Shown: one piece after another, positions 15,236 to 21,415 of the stretch
Layout of the letters: every line of letters begins with the position of its first letter
How positions within the stretch are numbered: the first letter of the stretch is position 1
Source: Betaproteobacteria bacterium
GTDB taxonomy: Bacteria; Pseudomonadota; Gammaproteobacteria; Burkholderiales; SG8-39
NCBI GenBank assembly: GCA_004298295.1
Contig: SCUH01000037.1
Span: forward strand, 1-21,415
DNA: 21,415 bases
Direction of reading: 5' to 3'
Notes under the pieces: model-generated
Databases searched by the model: none
Seen by the model: only the letters and a program-made list of their open reading frames with translations
What the model was told of the DNA's origin: nothing
Position numbers and translations under genes: made by a program

Positions 15236-16054
15236 TTGTTCGCGGTCCGGGCGCTGACTGCCGCAGTCCTGCTGGCCGCGCTGCTTGCGGCCTTGCTGTT
15301 GCTCGCGCGCGAGGTATTCGCCGCGCTCGTCGCCCTGATCGCGGCGCTCGGCGCGCGCGAATGGGCGCGATTGCTCGGCCTCACAGCGGGACGCGCGCTC
15401 GGTTACGCGTTCGCCTGCGCGCTCGCCTATGTCTTGCTCGCCCTGTGGCTGCTACCGCAGGCCAGCGCGTCCCCGCCGCGGCTCGGGCTGTGGCTGCTCG
15501 CCGTTCTCTTTTGGGGCGTCGTGGTGCCGACCTGGCTGGCGCGCGGCGTTACGCAAGGCGCGCGGGGCCGCCTGGCGGCGGCCGGATTCATGGTGCTGGT
15601 TCCGGCCGCGCTCGCCATGGCCGCACTTGCGTCCGGTATGCTGCTCGCGTTGCTCGGTCTGGTGTGGATTGCGGATACTGCCGCGTATCTCGCCGGGCGC
15701 GCTTTCGGACGTCGCAAGCTCGCGCCCTCGATCAGCCCGGGCAAGACCTGGGAAGGCGTCGCCGGCGCGATGCTTGCTAGCCTCGCCTACGCTATCATCC
15801 TCGCAGCCTGGTGGCCCGAACTCGGCCGGCGTGTCACCGGGGTGGTCTGGCTGGCCTATCTCGCGGGAGCCGTGATTTTGTGCGCGACCAGCATCCTGGG
15901 TGACTTGTTCGAGTCGGCGCTCAAGCGCCAGGCCGGAGTCAAGGACAGCGGCTCGCTCCTGCCCGGGCATGGCGGCGTGCTCGACCGTATCGACAGTGCC
16001 ACCGCCGTGTTGCCGGTCGGCGCGCTGTTCCTGGTCTGCCTCGGGGTCGCATGA
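15236..16054 (+). CDS. cdsA: Phosphatidate cytidylyltransferase
   Basis: CdsA makes CDP-diacylglycerol from phosphatidic acid and CTP, the branch point for phospholipids, in the inner membrane. The 272-residue product is very hydrophobic with about seven to eight membrane segments. The family signature is complete near the C-terminus: ALKRQAGVKDSGSLLPGHGG followed by VLDRIDS; PSISPGKTWEGVAGA and the SILGDLFES block precede it. The start is taken as TTG at 15236, four bases after the uppS stop, because no in-frame ATG or GTG precedes the first membrane segment; upstream in-frame sequence would overlap uppS. The stop overlaps the dxr start by four bases. The identity is firm; the start is less so. 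Confidence 0.94.
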   Translation: MFAVRALTAAVLLAALLAALLLLAREVFAALVALIAALGAREWARLLGLTAGRALGYAFACALAYVLLALWLLPQASASPPRLGLWLLAVLFWGVVVPTWLARGVTQGARGRLAAAGFMVLVPAALAMAALASGMLLALLGLVWIADTAAYLAGRAFGRRKLAPSISPGKTWEGVAGAMLASLAYAIILAAWWPELGRRVTGVVWLAYLAGAVILCATSILGDLFESALKRQAGVKDSGSLLPGHGGVLDRIDSATAVLPVGALFLVCLGVA

Positions 16055-17250
16055 GCGCGGACCGGCTCAGCCTGGTGCTGCTCGGCGCGACCGGTTCGAT
16101 CGGCGCCAGCACGCTCGACGTGGTAGCGCGCCATTCAGGCCGGCATAGCGTGTTCGCTCTCTGCGCGCACCGCTCCGCGCCGGCGCTGCTCGGTCTTTGC
16201 CGCCGCCACCGGCCGCGCTACGCCGTGCTTTCGGGCGTTGCCGAGGATGCGGACCTGCGCCGCGCGTTCGCCGAGCAGGCGGGCAGCGAGCTGCTGTTCG
16301 GCAGCCGCGCGCTGGAGCAGATCGCCGCGCATCCGGATTGCGACACGGTCATGGCGGCAATCGTCGGTGCCGCGGGGCTCGCTTCCGCGCTCGCTGCGGC
16401 GCGCGCCGGCAAGCGCGTGCTGCTCGCCAACAAGGAGGCGCTTGTCCTGGCCGGTGCGCCCTTCATGCGGGCGGTGCACGAGGCCGGGGCGACGCTGCTG
16501 CCGATCGACAGCGAGCACAACGCCGTCTTTCAGTGCCTGCCGCAAGGCGCTCACGGCACCGCCGCGCTCACCGCCGTGAGGCGCGTCGTGCTGACCGCCT
16601 CGGGCGGTCCGTTCCGCGTCGCGCCGCTCGCGCGGCTGGAGCAGGTGACGCCCGATGAGGCCTGCGCGCATCCCAACTGGGTCATGGGGCGCAAGATCTC
16701 GGTCGATTCCGCGACCATGATGAACAAGGGGCTCGAGGTGATCGAGGCGCGCTGGCTGTTCGACCTGCCGCCAGAGCGCATCGACGTGCTGATCCACCCG
16801 CAGAGCATCGTGCATTCGCTGGTGGAGTATGTCGACGGCTCGGTGCTGGCGCAGCTGTCCAACCCCGACATGCGCGTGCCGATCGCGCATGCACTCGCCT
16901 ACCCCGGGCGCATCGAATCGGGCGCCCGTCCGCTCGACCTCGGCGCGATCGGCCAGCTGGCGTTCGAGCGGCCCGACCTGGAGCGTTTCCCCTGCCTGCA
17001 GCTCGCCTACGAGGCGCTGCACGCAGGCGGCAGCTCGCCGGCGATCCTCAACGCCGCCAACGAAGTCGCGGTCGAAGCCTTCCTCGCCGGACGGCTGCGG
17101 TTCACCGCCATCGCGCGCGTCATCGCCGAGACGCTGCAGCAAGTGCCCTCCGGGGACGCGGGTTCGCTGGAGGCGGTGCTCGAGGCCGACGCGCGCGCAC
17201 GCCGCGGGGCGGTCGCGCTCGCGGCGCGGTTGCAGGGCAAGGCCGCATGA
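16051..17250 (+). CDS. dxr: 1-deoxy-D-xylulose 5-phosphate reductoisomerase
   Basis: Dxr converts DXP to MEP using NADPH, the committed step of the non-mevalonate isoprenoid pathway. The 399-residue product shows the Rossmann loop LLGATGSIGASTLDVV (residues 10-25), LLANKEALVLAG, the catalytic metal site LLPIDSEHNAVFQCL, LTASGGPFR and the substrate loop HPNWVMGRKISVDSATMMNK followed by GLEVIEA. The ATG overlaps the cdsA stop (ATGA), and the stop overlaps the rseP start in the same way, so three consecutive membrane/lipid genes are probably translated together. The chain MEP pathway to UppS to CdsA fits an envelope-precursor cluster. Confidence 0.98.
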   Translation: MSADRLSLVLLGATGSIGASTLDVVARHSGRHSVFALCAHRSAPALLGLCRRHRPRYAVLSGVAEDADLRRAFAEQAGSELLFGSRALEQIAAHPDCDTVMAAIVGAAGLASALAAARAGKRVLLANKEALVLAGAPFMRAVHEAGATLLPIDSEHNAVFQCLPQGAHGTAALTAVRRVVLTASGGPFRVAPLARLEQVTPDEACAHPNWVMGRKISVDSATMMNKGLEVIEARWLFDLPPERIDVLIHPQSIVHSLVEYVDGSVLAQLSNPDMRVPIAHALAYPGRIESGARPLDLGAIGQLAFERPDLERFPCLQLAYEALHAGGSSPAILNAANEVAVEAFLAGRLRFTAIARVIAETLQQVPSGDAGSLEAVLEADARARRGAVALAARLQGKAA

Positions 17251-18611
17251 GCCTGCTGCACACCGTTCTCGCATTTCTGGTCGCGCTCGCGCTGCTGATC
17301 GTGGTGCACGAGTACGGCCACTACCTGGCGGCACGGCTGTGCGGCGTGCGCGTATTGCGCTTCGCGATCGGCTTTGGCCGCCCGCTCGCGACCTGGCGAC
17401 GCGGCCGCGACGCCACCGAATGGGTGATCGGCGCCGTGCCCTTCGGCGGCTACGTCAAGATGCTCGACGAGCGCGAGGGCCCGGTCGCGCCGCAGGAGCT
17501 GGCGCGCGCCTTCAATCGCCAGAGCGTCTGGCGGCGCATCGTGATCGTCGCCGCCGGGCCGGTGTTCAATTTCGTGTTCGCCATCGCGGTCTACGCGGGA
17601 CTGTTCGTCTACGGCGTGCCCGAAGCGCGCCCGGTGCTGGCGGAGCCGCCCGCGGGCACGCTGGCGCGCGCCGCGGGCCTGCGGGCCGGCGACACGGTGC
17701 GCGCGGTCGACGGCGAGCCGATCGCGACCTGGCAGGAACTGCGCTGGCGCGTCGTGCAGGGCGCGCTGCAGCGCGAAGCGCTGCGCCTTGAAGTACTGGG
17801 CGAACGCGGCGCGCTGTCGGAGCAGACGCTCGACCTGGATAGCTTTCCCGCGAGCGAGGTCGACGGCGACGCGCTGGAGCGCATCGGGCTGCGGCTGTTC
17901 CGTCCGCCGCTCGATCCCGTGCTCGGCAGGATCCTTCCCGGCGGCGCCGCCGAGCGTGCCGGCCTCGCGGCGGGCGACCGCGTGACGCACGCCGACGGGC
18001 GCGCCCTGGCACGCTGGGAGGACCTGGTGGTGTCGATCCGGGAGCATCCCGGCAAGAGCCTGCGGCTGCGGGTCGAGCGCGGCGGCCAGACGCTGTCGAT
18101 CGAGGTCGTCCCGGAGGTCAGCGGCTCGGGCGCGGAGCGCGTCGGCAAGATCGGCGCCGCGCCGCACGTGACCCCGCAGGACGCCGAGCGCATCCTGGTG
18201 CGGATCCGGCACGGGCCGCTCGAGGCACTGGCAAAAGGCGCGCGCAAGACCGCCGACATCGCGTGGTTCAGTTTCAAGATTCTGGGCCGGATGCTGCTCG
18301 GCCAGGTGTCGTGGAAGCACCTCTCGGGACCGGTGACGATCGCCGACTACGCGGGGCAATCGGCGCAGCTGGGCTGGGTGCCCTACGTCACGTTCCTCGC
18401 CCTGATCAGCGTCAGCCTGGGCGTGCTCAACCTGCTGCCGGTGCCGCTGCTCGACGGCGGACACTTGATGTATTATGCAGTGGAAATAATCAGAGGCAGC
18501 CCCGTGTCCGAGCGCGCGATGGAGCTCGGGCAGCGCGTCGGCCTCGCGCTGCTGCTCTTCATGATGGCTTTCGCCTTCTACAACGACCTGAACCGCCTGC
18601 TCACCGGCTGA
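17247..18611 (+). CDS. rseP: Site-2 protease RseP (regulator of the sigma-E response)
   Basis: RseP is an inner-membrane zinc protease that cleaves RseA within the membrane, freeing sigma-E during envelope stress, and also clears leftover signal peptides. The 454-residue product has the zinc motif HEYGH (His21, Glu22, His25) in the first membrane segment, the NLLPVPLLDGGH motif with Asp403 near the end, and two PDZ domains between (around residues 125-200, and 215-300 with GGAAERAGLAAGDRV). A last hydrophobic helix ends the protein. Its ATG overlaps the dxr stop by four bases, and bamA begins three bases after its stop. The codons for residues 407-416 are unusually AT-rich and include ATA and AGA, rare in this genome. 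Confidence 0.97.
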   Translation: MSLLHTVLAFLVALALLIVVHEYGHYLAARLCGVRVLRFAIGFGRPLATWRRGRDATEWVIGAVPFGGYVKMLDEREGPVAPQELARAFNRQSVWRRIVIVAAGPVFNFVFAIAVYAGLFVYGVPEARPVLAEPPAGTLARAAGLRAGDTVRAVDGEPIATWQELRWRVVQGALQREALRLEVLGERGALSEQTLDLDSFPASEVDGDALERIGLRLFRPPLDPVLGRILPGGAAERAGLAAGDRVTHADGRALARWEDLVVSIREHPGKSLRLRVERGGQTLSIEVVPEVSGSGAERVGKIGAAPHVTPQDAERILVRIRHGPLEALAKGARKTADIAWFSFKILGRMLLGQVSWKHLSGPVTIADYAGQSAQLGWVPYVTFLALISVSLGVLNLLPVPLLDGGHLMYYAVEIIRGSPVSERAMELGQRVGLALLLFMMAFAFYNDLNRLLTG

Positions 18612-18614
18612 CCG

Positions 18615-20891
18615 ATGCGAACGCTTGCCGCGCTCGTGCTGGGACTTGCCGCCGCCACCGCCGCGTGGTCGCAGAGCTTCGCGCCGTTCGTGGTGCGCGA
18701 CATCCGCGTCGAGGGCGTGCAGCGCACCGAGCCGGGCACGGTCTTCAGCTACCTGCCGGTCAAGGTCGGGGAGACCATGACCGAGGAAAAGGCGCAGCAG
18801 GCGCTGCGCGCGCTCTTCGCCACGGGGTTCTTTCGCGACGTGCGGCTCGAGGTGGAGAACGACGTCCTGGTGGTGCTGGTCGAGGAACGCCCGGCGATCG
18901 CACAGGTCAGCTTCTCCGGCATCAAGGAATTCGACAGCGACACGCTGAAGAAGGTGCTGCGCGAGATGGGCCTCGCCGAAGGCCGCACCTTCGATCGCGG
19001 CGCCCTCGATACGGCGGAGCAGGAGCTGAAGCGCCAGTACCTTTCGCGCGGACTCTACGCCGCCGAAGTGCAGACCACGGTGACGCCGCTCGAACGCAAC
19101 CGTGTCGGCGTCAATTTCGCGGTGACCGAGGGCGAGGTTTCCAAGATCCGCTCCATCAACATTGTCGGCGCCCGGGCCTTCGCCGAGAAGGACCTGCTCG
19201 ACCTGCTCACGCTGCGCACGCCCAACTGGATCAGCTGGTACACCAAGAACGACCAGTACTCGCGGCAGAAGCTCTCGGCCGACCTGGAGACGCTGCGCTC
19301 GCACTATCTCAACCGCGGCTACGTCGATTTCAACATCGATTCCACCCAGGTGTCGATCACGCCGGACAAGCGCGATATCTACATCACGATCAACGTCACC
19401 GAGGGCGAGCGTTACACGGTCGCGGACGTGCAGCTCGCGGGCCAGATGCTGGTGCCCAAAGACGAGCTGGAGAAACTGGTGCGGGTGAAGCCCGGCGACG
19501 TCTACTCGCGCGAGCGCATCACCGAGAGCGTGAAGGCGATCACCGACCGGCTCGGCAACGACGGCTACGCCTTCGCCAACGCCAACCCCGCTCCGGACGT
19601 GGACCGTGCCAAGCGCACCGTCGCCTTCACCATCCTGGTCGACGCCGGGCGGCGTGTCTACGTCCGCCGCATCAACATCTCGGGCAATACGCGCACGCGC
19701 GACGAGGTGGTGCGGCGCGAGATGCGTCAGCTCGAGGGCGGCTACTACGATGCGGCCCGCATCCAGACCTCGAAGCAGCGCATCGACCGCACGCAGTACT
19801 TCAAGGACGTCAACGTCGAGACCGCGCCGGTCGCCGGCAGCAACGACCAGGTCGACGTCCATTTCACGGTCGAGGAGAAGCCGACCGGCGCGCTGCTGCT
19901 CGGCGCGGGCTTTTCCAGCGTCGAGAAGCTGGTCGTGTCGGGCTCGATCTCGCAGGCCAACGTCTTCGGCAGCGGCAAGTTCGTCTCGGCGCAGGTCAAC
20001 ACCGGCCGGGTCAGCCAGACCTACGCGCTGTCGTACCTCAATCCCTACTACACCGTGGACGGCGTCAGCCAGGGGTTCGACATTTACAAGCGCACCACCG
20101 ACGCCTCGACGCTCTCGGTCGGTTCCTACGTCACGCGCTCGCTGGGGGGCGGCATCAAGTTCGGCTATCCGCTTGCCGAGCAGCTCTACATGAGCTTCGG
20201 ACTGTCCGCCGAGCACGTCAAGCTGGAAACCTTCAGCAACAGCCCGGCGTCGTATCTCGCCTTCGTCAATCTGTTCGGCAACCGATACTCGTATGCTTCG
20301 GGCACGATCGGCATCGCGCGCGACCAGCGCGATAGCGCCATCCTCACGACGCGCGGCAGCTACAGCCTGCTGAGCACCGAGCTGGCGGCCGGCGACCTGC
20401 AGTTCTACCGCGTCGGCCTGAACCACCAGTGGTACTACCCGCTGTCGCGCAGCTTCACCCTGGCGCTCAACGCCGACCTGGGCTTCGCGCGCCGCATCGG
20501 CGAGAAGGGGGTGCCGTTCTTCAAGAGCTACTATGCCGGCGGCCCGGGTTCCGTGCGCGGCTACGCCCCGTACTCGCTCGGACCGCAGGACGTGGAAGGC
20601 AACGCGCTCGGCGGCACGCGCAAGATCGTGGGCAATGCCGAGGTGCTGTTCCCGATCCCCGGCACCGGCCTGGACAAGTCGCTGCGCATGGGCGTATTCG
20701 TCGACGCCGGGCAGGTCTACGCCGCCAGCCAGAAGATCCGGCCGGGCGAGCTGCGCTTTTCTACCGGCGTTGCGCTGTTCTGGAGTTCGCCGTTCGGGCC
20801 GCTCAAGCTGTCGCTCGCGCAACCGCTCAACGACAAGCCCGGTATCGACCGCGTGCAACGGTTACAATTCACTTTTGGCACCGGATTCTGA
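18615..20891 (+). CDS. bamA: Outer membrane protein assembly factor BamA
   Basis: BamA is the core of the BAM complex, which folds and inserts beta-barrel proteins into the outer membrane. The 758-residue precursor starts with a signal peptide (MRTLAALVLGLAAATAAWSQ, cleavage probably near Ala-Trp-Ser-Gln). Five POTRA domains follow to about residue 410, and then the 16-strand barrel. The conserved loop motif VRGYAPYSLGP lies in the barrel, where most homologues have VRGF or VRGY. The last residue is Phe (LQFTFGTGF), the usual barrel-end signal. It starts three bases after rseP and ends two bases before the skp start, giving the familiar rseP-bamA-skp run. No truncation was seen. Confidence 0.98.
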   Translation: MRTLAALVLGLAAATAAWSQSFAPFVVRDIRVEGVQRTEPGTVFSYLPVKVGETMTEEKAQQALRALFATGFFRDVRLEVENDVLVVLVEERPAIAQVSFSGIKEFDSDTLKKVLREMGLAEGRTFDRGALDTAEQELKRQYLSRGLYAAEVQTTVTPLERNRVGVNFAVTEGEVSKIRSINIVGARAFAEKDLLDLLTLRTPNWISWYTKNDQYSRQKLSADLETLRSHYLNRGYVDFNIDSTQVSITPDKRDIYITINVTEGERYTVADVQLAGQMLVPKDELEKLVRVKPGDVYSRERITESVKAITDRLGNDGYAFANANPAPDVDRAKRTVAFTILVDAGRRVYVRRINISGNTRTRDEVVRREMRQLEGGYYDAARIQTSKQRIDRTQYFKDVNVETAPVAGSNDQVDVHFTVEEKPTGALLLGAGFSSVEKLVVSGSISQANVFGSGKFVSAQVNTGRVSQTYALSYLNPYYTVDGVSQGFDIYKRTTDASTLSVGSYVTRSLGGGIKFGYPLAEQLYMSFGLSAEHVKLETFSNSPASYLAFVNLFGNRYSYASGTIGIARDQRDSAILTTRGSYSLLSTELAAGDLQFYRVGLNHQWYYPLSRSFTLALNADLGFARRIGEKGVPFFKSYYAGGPGSVRGYAPYSLGPQDVEGNALGGTRKIVGNAEVLFPIPGTGLDKSLRMGVFVDAGQVYAASQKIRPGELRFSTGVALFWSSPFGPLKLSLAQPLNDKPGIDRVQRLQFTFGTGF

Positions 20892-20893
20892 CC

Positions 20894-21415
20894 GTGATCA
20901 AGCGCCTCCTCCGATCCGCCGTCCTGCTCGCCGCCGCCGCGCTCGGCCTCGCCGCGCTGCCCGCCCACGCCGAGGGCAAGTTCGGCTTCGTCAACACCGA
21001 GCGCATCATGCGCGACTCGGCACCCGCGCAGCGCGCGCAAAAGAAGATCGAGGGCGAGTTCATCAAGCGCGACCAGGAGCTGACGAAGCTCGCCGACCAG
21101 CTCAAGCGCATGCAGGAAGAACTGGAAAAGAACTCCGTGACCATGGCCGAGGGCCAGCGCCGCACCAGGGAACGCGAGATCGGCGAGCTCGACCGCGACT
21201 TCCAGAGGAAGCGCCGCGAGTTCCAGGAGGACCTCAACCAGCGCCGCAACGAAGAGCTGGCGCAGGTGCTGGAGCAGGCCAACCGCGCGATCCGTCTGAT
21301 CGCCGAGCAGGAAAAGTACGACATCATTTTCCAGGACGCGGTGTACGCCAACCCGCGCATCGACATCACCGACAAGGTGATCAAGTCCCTGGACGCCAAG
21401 CCGCCCGCCCGATGA
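20894..21415 (+). CDS. skp: Periplasmic chaperone Skp (OmpH family)
   Basis: Skp holds unfolded outer membrane proteins in the periplasm on their way to BamA. The 173-residue precursor has a signal peptide (MIKRLLRSAVLLAAAALGLA then ALPAHA, cleaved before EGKFGFV). The mature part opens with the family strand KFGFVNTERIMRDSAPAQ. It has a long, highly charged coiled-coil arm (about 45-120: KRMQEELEKN, REIGELDRDFQRKRREF) and closes with YDIIFQDAVYANPRIDIT. The start is a GTG at 20894, two bases after the bamA stop; no in-frame ATG precedes the signal peptide. The gene ends with TGA at the last base of the window, so what follows (often lpxD) is not visible. Confidence 0.95.
   Translation: MIKRLLRSAVLLAAAALGLAALPAHAEGKFGFVNTERIMRDSAPAQRAQKKIEGEFIKRDQELTKLADQLKRMQEELEKNSVTMAEGQRRTREREIGELDRDFQRKRREFQEDLNQRRNEELAQVLEQANRAIRLIAEQEKYDIIFQDAVYANPRIDITDKVIKSLDAKPPAR

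Noticed and set aside
18457..18494. Sigma-E-type promoter upstream of bamA (GGACACTT and TCAGA)
   Set aside because: The two elements are about 23 bases apart, too far for the usual 16-17, and the -35 part is an imperfect match.
17007..20858. Very long open frame on the minus strand (1283 codons) opposite rseP and bamA
   Set aside because: It is a by-product of GC-rich codon bias: it lies antisense to dxr, rseP and bamA, which have full conserved motifs, and its predicted sequence is low-complexity with no recognisable domain.

Overview
The window is a piece of a high-GC proteobacterial chromosome, most likely from a betaproteobacterium. The evidence is gene order and protein character: smc-zipA-ligA-galU on one side, and a map-glnD pair diverging from rpsB-tsf-pyrH-frr-uppS-cdsA-dxr-rseP-bamA-skp on the other. 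ZipA, GlnD, BamA and Skp exclude Gram-positives. No rRNA, tRNA, CRISPR array, transposase or integrase was seen. Coding density is very high, and no gene-free stretch exceeds about 160 bases.

Region 1 (1-1304): the 3' end of smc (chromosome condensation) and zipA (division, FtsZ tethering). Region 2 (about 1360-5085): a block with clearly lower GC and different codon use. It holds almost all of ligA, with two unusual insertions, and a DEDDh exonuclease with a TerB-like and a BRCT domain. The first 17 or so codons of ligA have host-like GC, so ligA looks like a mosaic in which an acquired ligase body replaced the native one and brought the exonuclease gene along. This is the most unusual part of the window.

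Region 3 (5089-7836): galU (UDP-glucose), a hypoxanthine-guanine phosphoribosyltransferase, mtnP (methylthioinosine phosphorylase) and def (peptide deformylase). The two middle genes make a short purine-salvage pair: mtnP releases hypoxanthine and the transferase turns it into IMP. Region 4 (7860-11252, minus strand): map and glnD, converging on def across a hairpin.

Region 5 (11253-21415): a divergent promoter region and structured leader, then ten head-to-tail genes for translation (rpsB, tsf, frr), UMP phosphorylation (pyrH), and envelope building (uppS, cdsA, dxr, rseP, bamA, skp). Tight spacing, stop/start overlaps and three non-ATG starts suggest extensive translational coupling. A hairpin with a T run between rpsB and tsf probably sets their ratio. 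The window ends exactly at the skp stop codon.
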